The notes beneath the pieces are model-generated. The model was not told where the DNA came from and searched no databases. It saw only the letters and a list, made by a program, of their open reading frames with translations. Of a stretch of DNA of 64,000 nucleotides, positions 42,428 through 50,787 are shown one piece after another. The stretch is from Hymenobacter citatus. Its GTDB lineage: Bacteria; Bacteroidota; Bacteroidia; Cytophagales; Hymenobacteraceae. Made by a program: the position numbers and the translations under genes. The stretch is from the NCBI RefSeq assembly GCF_014333615.1, contig NZ_JACSCY010000012.1, positions 97,845 through 161,844 on the forward strand, written 5' to 3'. Numbering within the stretch: the first letter of the stretch is position 1; the number at the start of each line of letters is the position of its first letter.

Positions 42428-43447
42428 TTACACCCATTCCTGCCAACGCATCACTTCTCCTACCGCGGGCGCGTGTAGCTCGGCACGAAGCATACCGCCC
42501 GCGGCTATTTCTTCCAACAGGCGCAGGGGCTCCGAAGCTGGCTCGTCGCTCAGGTCGAAGGTGCCGTAGTGCATAGGCACCACGTGGCCGGCGCGTACTA
42601 TATTAGTGGCTTTAGCCGCCTCGTGGGGATTGGTATGGCTCATCTCCATCATAAAGGGAGGCTTGTAGGCGCCAATGGGCATGAGCACAATGTCTAGCGG
42701 ACCGAACTGCTTCTCAATGGCCTCAAAATGACCGGCAAGCGACGTGTCGCCGGCAAAATACAGGGTGCCACCTCCGGGCATACGAAGAAGAAAGGAGCCC
42801 CACAGCACCTTGTTGAGGTCGAACATTCCCCGCCGGTGCCAGTGCGAAGCGGGCAGGTAGAAGATTTCCAGCGGTACATCAGAACCCAGGTCGTACTGCT
42901 GCCACCAGCCGGCCTCCTGCACCACCAGGGTAGGGGCCATGCCACGCAGCAACGGTGCCATGCTCAAGGCCGAAAGCACCTGCATCTGCGGATTCTGACG
43001 GGCCAGCAGCTTCACAGATGCCTCGTCGAGGTGGTCGCGGTGGCCGTGGCTGAGCAGCAGGTAGTCGATGTTCGTTAGGTCTTCGGGGCGGCAGGGTAGG
43101 GGGTGGCGGCGCTGCAGCCCAAAGGAGGAAAACAGCACTGGATCGGTGAGCAGCGTGATGCCGCCTACCCGCAGCACAAACGAGGCGTGCCCCAGCCACA
43201 CCAGCCCGTCTGCGTCACTCCTTAGGAACTCCGTGCAGTCTACCACCACCGGTGCCCAGGTATCGGCCTTCTTCTCGGCTTTCTGTGGGTTCTCGGTCAA
43301 AAATTTCCACCGAAACACGTTGGCAAAGCTAGGCTCATATAGCTCTTCGCCATTGCAGTATTCCCGGCCAATCATCTTATTGCCAGGGTAGTTAGGTAAA
43401 ACGGTCGGTAGTTTTTCGTTGCGGTGATAAGTAGGGCGCGAGGACAT
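42428..43447 (-). CDS. Metallo-beta-lactamase-fold hydrolase, NAPE-PLD/UlaG-like
   Basis: This 339-residue cytosolic protein has the fold of zinc-dependent phosphodiesterases and lactonases. The metal motif is LLLSHGHRDHLDEASVK (HxHxDH), with FAGDTSLAGHFEAIEKQFG and the late PIGAYKPPFMMEMSHTNPHE. The last motif is typical of N-acyl-phosphatidylethanolamine phospholipase D-like and related proteins. The N-terminus YHRNEKLPTVLPNYPGNKMI also fits them. The ATG at 43447 is used because the region above it holds a GC-rich terminator hairpin. The substrate is uncertain. Confidence 0.88.
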   Translation of the reverse strand: MSSRPTYHRNEKLPTVLPNYPGNKMIGREYCNGEELYEPSFANVFRWKFLTENPQKAEKKADTWAPVVVDCTEFLRSDADGLVWLGHASFVLRVGGITLLTDPVLFSSFGLQRRHPLPCRPEDLTNIDYLLLSHGHRDHLDEASVKLLARQNPQMQVLSALSMAPLLRGMAPTLVVQEAGWWQQYDLGSDVPLEIFYLPASHWHRRGMFDLNKVLWGSFLLRMPGGGTLYFAGDTSLAGHFEAIEKQFGPLDIVLMPIGAYKPPFMMEMSHTNPHEAAKATNIVRAGHVVPMHYGTFDLSDEPASEPLRLLEEIAAGGMLRAELHAPAVGEVMRWQEWV

Positions 43448-43477
43448 AAGAGGGAGTGAAAGGCGGAGAAAACACAA

Positions 43478-43512
43478 CCGCCGCGCCCCGGAATGTTCCC
43501 GAAGCGCGGCGG
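43478..43512 (-). terminator. GC-rich terminator hairpin
   Basis: CCGCCGCGC (43478-43486) pairs with GCGCGGCGG (43504-43512), followed on the minus strand by GTTGTGTTTTC. It lies 57 bases after the stop of the gene at 43569. Confidence 0.6.
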
Positions 43513-43568
43513 CGGAAGGTAGGATTAAACGACTCAAAGGCTTGCGTTGCCTTCAAGATTCTTGTTTG

Positions 43569-44153
43569 TTAGAAACCAAAGCCAGGCCCATACAGTGGCG
43601 CGTAGCCCACACCATTCGCCACGCGCACCCCACCCGATACCGTTAGATTCTCAGTAAGGCGGTAGTCGGCGCGCATGCTCATGCCCTGGCCCATGCTGCC
43701 AAAGCCCGCATAGGGGTTAACAGTGGGCGACATATCTTTCCAGGCCGTGCCCGTGAGGGCCAGGCGCGGGCTTACCAGGTAGGTACCGCCACCGTAGATA
43801 AAGTAGCGGTTGCTAACAGCGAATCGGGTAGTAGAAAGGGCGTCGGCAGGGGTAGCGGGCTGCGTAACGCCCGCGTAATAAGCCGGATTAATAAACGAAC
43901 GCATATACGTCATTCCGCCAAACACGAAAAAACGCTTGCCCAGCTGGTGCGTCACCCGCGGGCTGATGTGCATCGCCGAACCCAGCCCACCCGCGAAGGT
44001 AGTCCCAATATTTAGCTGATACGACGTACGGTTGGCCTGCAGGCCAATTAGGGGGGCTTCCACCTCAGCAGCCATCGGAACTACCACAGGCGTTTGGGCC
44101 AGTAGCGGCCCGGCCGATAGAAAAGCTATAGCGAAGGGTAGGGTACGTAGCAT
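43569..44153 (-). CDS. Small exported beta-barrel-like protein
   Basis: This 194-residue protein has a signal peptide (MLRTLPFAIAFLSAGPLLAQ). The mature part alternates polar and hydrophobic residues in strands (YQLNIGTTFAGGLGSAMHIS, HQLGKRFFVFGGMTYMRSF, RYFIYGGGTYLVSPRLALTG). It ends in Phe (GPGFGF), as outer membrane beta-barrels often do. About eight strands can be drawn, which fits a small OmpA/OmpX-like barrel. No specific family is recognised. It is a single gene with a hairpin on each side. Confidence 0.7.
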   Translation of the reverse strand: MLRTLPFAIAFLSAGPLLAQTPVVVPMAAEVEAPLIGLQANRTSYQLNIGTTFAGGLGSAMHISPRVTHQLGKRFFVFGGMTYMRSFINPAYYAGVTQPATPADALSTTRFAVSNRYFIYGGGTYLVSPRLALTGTAWKDMSPTVNPYAGFGSMGQGMSMRADYRLTENLTVSGGVRVANGVGYAPLYGPGFGF

Positions 44154-44234
44154 CGATAGTAGAAGGTAAAGCCCGTAGGTTTAGTTTCGACAAGATACGC
44201 AACTACAACGCAAACCGGCGAATATTCTACGCAA

Positions 44235-44267
44235 AACAGGCCGCCATGCGTAGCATGACGGCCTGTT
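44235..44267 (-). terminator. Rho-independent terminator of the dehydrogenase gene
   Basis: AACAGGCCG (44235-44243) pairs with CGGCCTGTT (44259-44267) with further inner pairing, followed on the minus strand by TTTTGCG. It is 43 bases past the stop at 44310. Confidence 0.7.
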
Positions 44268-44309
44268 GCTTAAGCGAATAGCCCGCTGTAGGCGGGCAAA
44301 TAGCTCGGT

Positions 44310-45737
44310 TTATGGGAAGATACCCAGTGCCTGGTAGCTCACGCCAATCTTCTCGATGGCTGCATAGAAGGCCGCCGTGCGCAGATCCGTGATGCCCGGC
44401 ACCTGGTTCATCACGTCCCGAATTTCGTGGTAGGCCGTAATCATGGTATCTTCCAGGCCCGAGCGCACCAAATCAATCTCGTCGGCACCGTGAATGATGA
44501 GGGCCCGCTCCCGCTCGCTCACCGTCTTGCCGGTGGTTTGCTCAATGGTCATCACCAGACGCTTCAGCGAGGCTTCTTCGGCCCGCTTGCCCATGCGCCC
44601 AAAGCGCACGTTCGACAGGTTTTTCAGCCACTCGAAGTACGAAACCGTTACGCCGCCGGCGTTCAGGTAGAGGTCGGGTAGGATCACCACGCCGCGCTCC
44701 AGCAGAATTTTTTCGGCCTCCTGGGTGGTCGGGCCGTTGGCACCTTCGGCAATGATCTTGGCCTTGATGTTCTTGGCGTTGCCCTCGTGAATCTGATTTT
44801 CCAACGCGGCTGGCAGTAGTACGTCGCACTCATATTCCAGCAGTTGCAGCGAGTCCTCGAAGTTCTGCGCATCGGGGTGGAAATCGAGGATGGAGCCCGT
44901 AACGGAGCGGTGCTTAAACACTTCCTCCACATCCAGGCCCGCCGGATTGTACAGACCGCCTTCGCGTTCCGCAATGCCCACAATCAGAGCACCTTCGCGC
45001 TGGCAAAAGTGCGCGGCGTGGTAGCCCACGTTGCCTAGGCCCTGCACAATAATGCGCTTGCCGGCCATACCGCTGGTCATATCCAGCTTTTTCAGCAGCG
45101 GCTCATCTTCGAGCAGCTCCCGCAGGCCGTAAAAAATACCCAGACCCGTGGCTTCCGTCCGGCCCCGAATACCACCCTGACCTACGGGCTTGCCCGTTAC
45201 GCAGCCTAGCGCGCTGGTGTCGCCATACTTAAAGGTGAGATAGGTATCGGCAATCCAAGCCATTTCGCGGCTGCTGGTGCCATAGTCGGGGGCTGGCACA
45301 TCCATACCCGGACCAATCAGGTTCTTCTTAATCAGCTCGCTAGCGTAGCGACGCGTCACGCGCTCCAGCGTTTGCACAGAGCTGGTGCGTGGGTTGATCT
45401 TCACCCCACCCTTGGCCCCGCCAAACGGCACGTCTACCAGAGCGCACTTAAAGGTCATGAGCGTGGCCAGCGCCATCACTTCTTCCTCGTCTACGTGGAT
45501 GCTGTAGCGAATGCCACCCTTACTGGGCAGCTTGTGGTGGCTGTGCTGCACCCGAATGCCCTCGAACACCTGCACGTGCCCGTCTACCTCCACCGGGAAG
45601 TTTACTTTATAGATGCTGTTGCAGGTTCGAATCTGGCTTATAATGCCAGGATCGAGCTTCGAGAAGCTCGCCGCGTGGTCGTAGAAGTGCAGGACACTTT
45701 CGTAAAAGTCCTTGCCCTTCACCAAGTGGTTGCTCAT
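44310..45737 (-). CDS. Glu/Leu/Phe/Val dehydrogenase family protein
   Basis: This 475-residue enzyme most likely interconverts glutamate and 2-oxoglutarate with release of ammonium. The substrate domain has KLPSKGGIRYS and the signature Lys in VPFGGAKGGVKINPRTSS, then GPGMDVPAPDYGTSSREMAW. The Rossmann domain has IIVQGLGNVGYHAAHFCQRE, and EGANGPTTQEAE follows. The family covers glutamate, leucine and phenylalanine dehydrogenases. The length and the MDVPAPDYGT motif favour glutamate. Translation from 45737 gives a normal N-terminus (MSNHLVKGKDFYESVLHFYD). Confidence 0.92.
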   Translation of the reverse strand: MSNHLVKGKDFYESVLHFYDHAASFSKLDPGIISQIRTCNSIYKVNFPVEVDGHVQVFEGIRVQHSHHKLPSKGGIRYSIHVDEEEVMALATLMTFKCALVDVPFGGAKGGVKINPRTSSVQTLERVTRRYASELIKKNLIGPGMDVPAPDYGTSSREMAWIADTYLTFKYGDTSALGCVTGKPVGQGGIRGRTEATGLGIFYGLRELLEDEPLLKKLDMTSGMAGKRIIVQGLGNVGYHAAHFCQREGALIVGIAEREGGLYNPAGLDVEEVFKHRSVTGSILDFHPDAQNFEDSLQLLEYECDVLLPAALENQIHEGNAKNIKAKIIAEGANGPTTQEAEKILLERGVVILPDLYLNAGGVTVSYFEWLKNLSNVRFGRMGKRAEEASLKRLVMTIEQTTGKTVSERERALIIHGADEIDLVRSGLEDTMITAYHEIRDVMNQVPGITDLRTAAFYAAIEKIGVSYQALGIFP

Positions 45738-46085
45738 GGTAGTGTGCGTTGGTGGGAAGATAAAATGAGAAGACAGTATACCCGCAAACGGCCGAAAAGC
45801 TCCTTGCGTTGTGTAGCTGCCTAGTGCAAAGATCGGGAGTTGCCGGTTATGGGCACTCATAGCGCTTCAGACACTAGTAGCTTCTCTCAAAAGGATTAAA
45901 ATGGGGATGATATAAGAAACAGGATATAGCTTGTACTAAACGGGTAAATTGTGTTTAAATACAAATAATCGATTATAATCTGTTTTTTATGGAATATTAA
46001 TTGAATATTTTTAAGCTGATTGACAAGAGTAAGATGCATTATTTTGTCGGTAAAATACTATAAAGTACTTTTTGGTGAAGTTGGT
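45738..46085. other. AT-rich intergenic region
   Basis: This gap of 348 bases is strongly AT-rich from 45900 on. A TTG near 46045 with TACTTTTT about 19 bases later could be the promoter of the lectin gene at 46086. I see no gene; in-frame codons before 46086 do not make a signal peptide. Confidence 0.45.
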
Positions 46086-47519
46086 ATGACACAACGTATA
46101 TTTTGTTGTTCGCTTTTGAGTATCTGCATGCTAGCTGGCACTGGGAGCGCACACCCTCAGCCCTGGGTACCGGTAGACGAGCCAGAAAAAACCTCGCTCG
46201 TGGTGCCAGGTAATCAGACTGGACTCACAGCGCTGTACTTCAACAACAGTACGCTAGCGGGCAAGCCAGTGCTCCAGCGCCGAGACGGTGCCCCCAACTT
46301 TGATTGGGGTAAAGAGGCACCGGCCTCTACTGTGTCAGCCGACTATTTCTCGGTGCGGTGGGTGGGCTGGCTTATAGCCCCTACCACTGGCTCCTACTCC
46401 TTTTCTGTGCGTGCCGATGAGCGGGTGCGATTGTGGGTAGGCGGACAGAAGGTGCTCGATACCTGGGATGGCACCGGCCAGCTACAGCCACCAGCCTACG
46501 TGACGCTGGCCGCCGGCGAAACCACGACAGTGAAGATGGAATATCATAGCGAAGAGGGTAACGCGCATGTGCAGCTGCAGTGGGTTCCTCCTGGTCAGGC
46601 ACGCCAGGCTATTCCCGCCCAAATGTTTTCTTCTGAGAGCAATGAACTAGTGGCCGCAACAGTAGCGGGCACCGGCAATAAGCAGAGTGCAACGGCCAAG
46701 CGCAAAATTGCCCCGGCTACGACTCAGTCAACAAAAATTACTCAGGCTAAAGCCGCGCCTGCCACCCTGCCAGCTCCGCAAGAGCTGGCAGGCGTATATA
46801 CGCTGAAAGCCCGTACCACCGGCCAGCCGTTGGTAGTTGCCGATGAGCATCAGCTTGGTACTGAGGATGCCACGGTGGCTCCGCACTGGCGCATCGAGCC
46901 AGCTGGTCAGGGCTATTACCGGGTGGCAGTGCAGGGCGGCACCAAAGTGTTGGAGGTATTAGGTAGCTCCTCTTCCAACGGTGCGGCCCTCAATCTGTGG
47001 CCCTACTATAGTGGCAATAATCAGTTGTGGCAAATCAAGGAGGTAGGCGACGGCTACTACACGCTGGTCGCCAAACATAGCCGAAAAGCCCTCACGGCCA
47101 AATCACCTGCCGAGGGTGGCGTGCAACAGTGGCGTGCAAACGGCCACGAGGATCAACAATGGCGGCTGAACCCCGTGAAAGATAAAGTAGCCCAGCCGGT
47201 TACTACCACCACACCGCTTGTCGGCAATGGTACCTACAACGTGAGTCTGTCACCTAACCCTGCCAACAGTATCTCTCAGTTGCGCTACCAGTTGCCAGAT
47301 GCAATACCAGTGGGCTGGGTGCTGTACGATGCACGTGGTATTGTGGTACGCACTTCCGACTACCGCCGGGCAACCAGCGGGGTGCATCAGCAAACATTAC
47401 TGCTCTCGGCCTTGCCCAACGGTAATTATCAACTGCATCTCACTGTCGGCACTATCACTACCACCCAACCTATCCTGATTCGCCATCCATTGGCCGAAAC
47501 ACAGACGCAAACCGAATAA
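46086..47519 (+). CDS. PA14-ricin lectin with T9SS sorting domain, copy 1
   Basis: This 477-residue surface protein begins with a signal peptide (MTQRIFCCSLLSICMLAGTG). A PA14 domain covers about residues 45-180 (GLTALYFNNSTLAGKPVLQR, TTGSYSFSVRADERVRLWV, KMEYHSEEGNAHVQLQWV). After a Lys/Ala/Thr-rich linker comes a ricin-type trefoil at about 235-375 (GVYTLKARTTGQPLVV, NQLWQIKEVGDGYYTLV, DQQWRLNP). The last 85 residues form a T9SS sorting domain (NVSLSPNPANSISQLRYQL). Both modules bind sugars, so it is probably a cell-surface lectin. A close paralogue lies just downstream. Confidence 0.88.
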   Translation: MTQRIFCCSLLSICMLAGTGSAHPQPWVPVDEPEKTSLVVPGNQTGLTALYFNNSTLAGKPVLQRRDGAPNFDWGKEAPASTVSADYFSVRWVGWLIAPTTGSYSFSVRADERVRLWVGGQKVLDTWDGTGQLQPPAYVTLAAGETTTVKMEYHSEEGNAHVQLQWVPPGQARQAIPAQMFSSESNELVAATVAGTGNKQSATAKRKIAPATTQSTKITQAKAAPATLPAPQELAGVYTLKARTTGQPLVVADEHQLGTEDATVAPHWRIEPAGQGYYRVAVQGGTKVLEVLGSSSSNGAALNLWPYYSGNNQLWQIKEVGDGYYTLVAKHSRKALTAKSPAEGGVQQWRANGHEDQQWRLNPVKDKVAQPVTTTTPLVGNGTYNVSLSPNPANSISQLRYQLPDAIPVGWVLYDARGIVVRTSDYRRATSGVHQQTLLLSALPNGNYQLHLTVGTITTTQPILIRHPLAETQTQTE

Positions 47520-47570
47520 GTAGTTAGGATAAACTACTTGCAATCGCAGGCAGAATAGCGAAAGACCAAC

Positions 47571-47777
47571 GTGACTCAGCGGATATCAGTGGGGGTATGC
47601 CCAAGCATCTGCCTTTGCACGAAGTACGGTATTACATTGTTAGATAAGATATATTTATTATTCATTGTATACAATAGTAAAATTATGAGTATTGAGCTGA
47701 TATATGTAATTCTGGCTTGGTTTTTATTGTGTTTGTTAGGCTTTGAAATCAGACATAACAGAGATAGTATTTATTGA
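47571..47777 (+). pseudogene. Remnant of a lectin signal-peptide region
   Basis: A 68-codon frame opens with GTG and reads MTQRISVGVCPSICL. It matches the start of the upstream lectin (MTQRIFCCSLLSICM) position by position at M, T, Q, R, I and then S, I, C. After that the two differ, and the rest is AT-rich with one hydrophobic stretch. It probably marks the broken 5' end of a duplicate. A hairpin (47764-47772 with 47780-47788) follows the stop. A real small membrane peptide cannot be excluded. Confidence 0.4.
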
Positions 47778-47817
47778 TAAAATACTATTTTAACCAAATC
47801 CCGTACATTCTTCTCCT

Positions 47818-49296
47818 ATGATGCGACACTTACTCTACTATTCCTTGGTGGGGATGCACCTGTTCAGCCATACCGAAGGTGCGTTTGCTTCTGCTACAGG
47901 AGCGCCAGGCAAAGAATTTCAACAACTGGCGGCGCCAGTGCAAAACGGTACACCGGGCCTTACGGGGTGGTATTTCGGTAACAGCACGTTGGCCGGCAAA
48001 CCCATTCGTCAGCAGCAGGATGCCGCACCGAATTTCCAGTGGGGAAAAGACGCGCCAGCGCCCACCATACCAGCCGATTATTTCTCGATACGCTGGGAAG
48101 GATTCCTGACGGCTCCTACCACCGGGGCTTACTCCTTTGCCGTGCGGGCTGGGGAACAAGTGCGGTTGTGGATCAACGGACAGAAAATTTTGGATACTTG
48201 GGATGGGCAGAGCCTCACCGAGTCGGATATCTACGTGAACCTGGCCGCCGGAGAATCGACGCCGATTAAGCTGGAGTATCACAGCGAAGAAGGCGATGCG
48301 CACGTGCAGTTGCAGTGGACAACCCCAAAGCAAGTACGCCAGGCTGTTCCGGCTGAGGCTTTCTCGGCCGAAGGATTTGTGATGGCCGCTGCGCCCGCGC
48401 CCGCCCCAGCAGTAGCTCAACCAAAAGCAGCGGTGGAAGCTCCTAAGCAAGCCGTAGCACGTAAAGCTGGCATGCGCCTACCCAAAGGGGCCGTGGCCGC
48501 TCCAGCGGTTGCCTCCATGTCGGGGGTGTATCGGTTGAAGGCCCGCAACGATGGCCAGACGCTGGCCGTGGCAGAGCAGCAAGCGGCTGGTAAAATAGCC
48601 GCCGATGCCGCCGCACCCGAATGGATGATCGAATCGGCTGGCAATGGCTACTACCGCGTATTTGTACAGGGTAGCAATAAGGCACTAGAGGTGCTCGGCA
48701 ACTCCTCTTCCAACGGTGCCGCCCTCGACCTATGGCCTGCCTATAAGAGCGACAATCAGCTGTGGCTGATTCATGAGGCGGAAGATGGCTTCTACTCGCT
48801 GGTGGCCAAGCACAGCAGCAAAGCTCTGACAGCGAAAGAAACGTCGCAAGGTGGCTTGCAGCAGTGGCGCTACAATGGCGGCGCCGATCAGCAATGGAAA
48901 CTGGAGCCCGTAGCGGGCGCGAAGATTAGCACCAAAGCTACTCCGCTTGTAGGCAATGGCGACTACAAGGTGCACGTGTACCCCAACCCCTCTAACGGCA
49001 TCTCGCAGTTACGCTATCAGCTACCCGGTAATATGCCTGTGGGCTGGGTGCTCTACGACACCCGCGGCGTGGCCGTGCGCTCTTCCGACGCTCGCCAGTT
49101 GAGCGATGGTGTGCACAACCAAACGTTGCCCTTCTTGGAACTGCCCAACGGCAACTACCAGCTGCACCTCACAGTGAACGGCGTAACCACTACGCAGCCC
49201 ATCATGATTCGTCATCCTAAAGCAGAGCCGCAGGGCGAAGCACGGGTGCAAACGGCCGAACCAGTGCAAATCGTACAGATGCAGACTAGCCGGTAG
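47818..49296 (+). CDS. PA14-ricin lectin with T9SS sorting domain, copy 2
   Basis: This 492-residue paralogue of the upstream lectin has the same domain order. It has a different signal peptide (MMRHLLYYSLVGMHLFSHTE), a PA14 domain (GLTGWYFGNSTLAGKPIRQQ, TTGAYSFAVRAGEQVRLWI, KLEYHSEEGDAHVQLQWT), an Ala/Pro/Lys linker (about 190-235), a ricin trefoil (GVYRLKARNDGQTLAVAEQ, NQLWLIHEAEDGFYSLVAKH, DQQWKLEPV) and a T9SS sorting domain (KVHVYPNPSNGISQLRYQL). Identity is high in the domains and low in linker and signal. The pair arose by tandem duplication. A perfect 22-bp terminator hairpin follows. Confidence 0.88.
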   Translation: MMRHLLYYSLVGMHLFSHTEGAFASATGAPGKEFQQLAAPVQNGTPGLTGWYFGNSTLAGKPIRQQQDAAPNFQWGKDAPAPTIPADYFSIRWEGFLTAPTTGAYSFAVRAGEQVRLWINGQKILDTWDGQSLTESDIYVNLAAGESTPIKLEYHSEEGDAHVQLQWTTPKQVRQAVPAEAFSAEGFVMAAAPAPAPAVAQPKAAVEAPKQAVARKAGMRLPKGAVAAPAVASMSGVYRLKARNDGQTLAVAEQQAAGKIAADAAAPEWMIESAGNGYYRVFVQGSNKALEVLGNSSSNGAALDLWPAYKSDNQLWLIHEAEDGFYSLVAKHSSKALTAKETSQGGLQQWRYNGGADQQWKLEPVAGAKISTKATPLVGNGDYKVHVYPNPSNGISQLRYQLPGNMPVGWVLYDTRGVAVRSSDARQLSDGVHNQTLPFLELPNGNYQLHLTVNGVTTTQPIMIRHPKAEPQGEARVQTAEPVQIVQMQTSR

Positions 49297-49309
49297 GTCT
49301 AATAGCTCA

Positions 49310-49374
49310 CAAACGTTAAGAGGGGTAGCAATAGTCACACTATGCGTGGCTGTTGCTACCCCTCTTAACGTTTG
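49310..49374. terminator. Terminator hairpin, 22-bp stem
   Basis: CAAACGTTAAGAGGGGTAGC and two further bases (49310-49331) pair perfectly with 49353-49374. It lies between the convergent lectin and glycosyltransferase genes. Confidence 0.75.
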
Positions 49375-49411
49375 CAGGCTGCTGGGTTTTATTGAAGCTG
49401 TTTAGAAAGGC

Positions 49412-49450
49412 GTGTGCCGGTCGGACGTCCTAGGCGTCCAACCGGCACAC
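49412..49450. repeat. Palindrome GTGTGCCGGT ... ACCGGCACAC
   Basis: Perfect 10-bp outer arms (49412-49421 and 49441-49450) enclose a second stem GGACG/CGTCC around TCCTAGG. It is a compact two-part hairpin 38 bases downstream of the terminator. Between it and 49570 I see nothing else. Confidence 0.65.
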
Positions 49451-49569
49451 AATTCGTACATAAGTGTCCTAAAAGAAAAACAAAAAGGGAACGTTATGCT
49501 TGACTTAGGGGCCACCTGCCGAAGCACGAACGGCAAATCCTAGCGCCCATTTCTAATTTGGAAACAGGT

Positions 49570-50691
49570 CTACTGGCGATAATAGTCTACCAACTGAGTG
49601 GCAAGGTGTGCAGGTGCAAACCGGGTGTGAGCGTATTCGTAGCCCTGTTCCCGCATATGATTCGCATAGGCTGAATCGGTCAGGACTTTCTCTATGGCAT
49701 GCGCGAGCTGCTCGGGGCTGGTAGGGTCTATATAACTCGAAGCTGGGCCACCTGCCTCTGGTAGAGCCGAAGTAGAGGAGGTGATAACAGGCGTTTTGCA
49801 CAATAGTGCCTCGACGATAGGGAGCCCAAAGCCTTCATACAGCGAAGGGTAGATAAGAGCCGATGCCCCTTGGTACAAAGCCTGGAGTTGCCGAATATCC
49901 ACTAAGTTTTCCAACCAATACACAACATCTTCCAACTTGATGTGGCCTAGTAGCTGTTGCAGTTGCTGTTTGTAGCGCTTGCCCTTACCCACCAGCACGA
50001 GCGGCACCCGCAAGTCTGTTGGCAAGTGTTGATAAGCACGGAGCAGCGTGGCAATATTCTTACGAGGCTCGATGCTTCCTACCCCTAAGAGGTAGGGCGT
50101 TGTTATGCCCAGTTGTGCTACCGTACTAGCTACCTGCTCAGTTGGTTGCCGCTGATAATACACAGGGTCGCAGGCTTGGTAGATGACGTTGATTTTGGCT
50201 GGATCTACTCGATAATACTCTACCAAATCACGTTTCGTATGCTCGCTGATGGCCACTATTTTAGTTGCATGCTGGCAGCTGTAACGTACTTTCTGGTCGT
50301 AGATAATGCGCTCTACAGTGCCGTACCACTCCGGATGAACTTTGGAAATGACATCGTGCATGGTCACCACGCCCGGGATGCCTGCACGCGCAAGACCTAC
50401 AGGCAACTCGTGGCTCAACCCATGATACAGTTCAATCCGGTCTTGTTTCAACTGCTTCACGACGCCATAGCTGCGCCACAAGGACCTGAAGGACCCGTTG
50501 GGTACAAACGTAGTGTACTGGGTGCCTCCCAGAAAGGGTTGTACTGCTGGATGTTGCCGGATGGCAGGCGTATATAAATGGTAATCGTGTTCGGGATGGA
50601 AACGCGCCACATCCTGCACCAGAGTTCGGCTGTAGTTTCCTAAACCCGTGAAATTGCCAAACAGGCGTTTTGCATCATATCCAATCCGCAT
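49570..50691 (-). CDS. GT4-family glycosyltransferase
   Basis: This 373-residue GT-B enzyme transfers a sugar from a nucleotide donor, probably for a surface polysaccharide. The N-terminal domain begins MRIGYDAKRLFGNFTGLGNY with the glycine loop that binds acceptor and donor. DVISKVHPEWYGTVERIIYD and IVAISEHTKRDLVEYY follow. The C-terminal donor domain has LLGVGSIEPRKNIATLLRAY, LVLVGKGKRYK and the EX7E-type YPSLYEGFGLPIVEALLCKT. No other cell-envelope gene is adjacent, so its product is unknown. Confidence 0.92.
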   Translation of the reverse strand: MRIGYDAKRLFGNFTGLGNYSRTLVQDVARFHPEHDYHLYTPAIRQHPAVQPFLGGTQYTTFVPNGSFRSLWRSYGVVKQLKQDRIELYHGLSHELPVGLARAGIPGVVTMHDVISKVHPEWYGTVERIIYDQKVRYSCQHATKIVAISEHTKRDLVEYYRVDPAKINVIYQACDPVYYQRQPTEQVASTVAQLGITTPYLLGVGSIEPRKNIATLLRAYQHLPTDLRVPLVLVGKGKRYKQQLQQLLGHIKLEDVVYWLENLVDIRQLQALYQGASALIYPSLYEGFGLPIVEALLCKTPVITSSTSALPEAGGPASSYIDPTSPEQLAHAIEKVLTDSAYANHMREQGYEYAHTRFAPAHLATQLVDYYRQ

Positions 50692-50787
50692 ACCGCAGGG
50701 GAAAAAGTTAGGATAGCAACACGTTCACTATCCATGAAAAGGCAGGTAGGCTAAGCTTTCCTGATGAGAGTGGGGGAGTATAATTGC

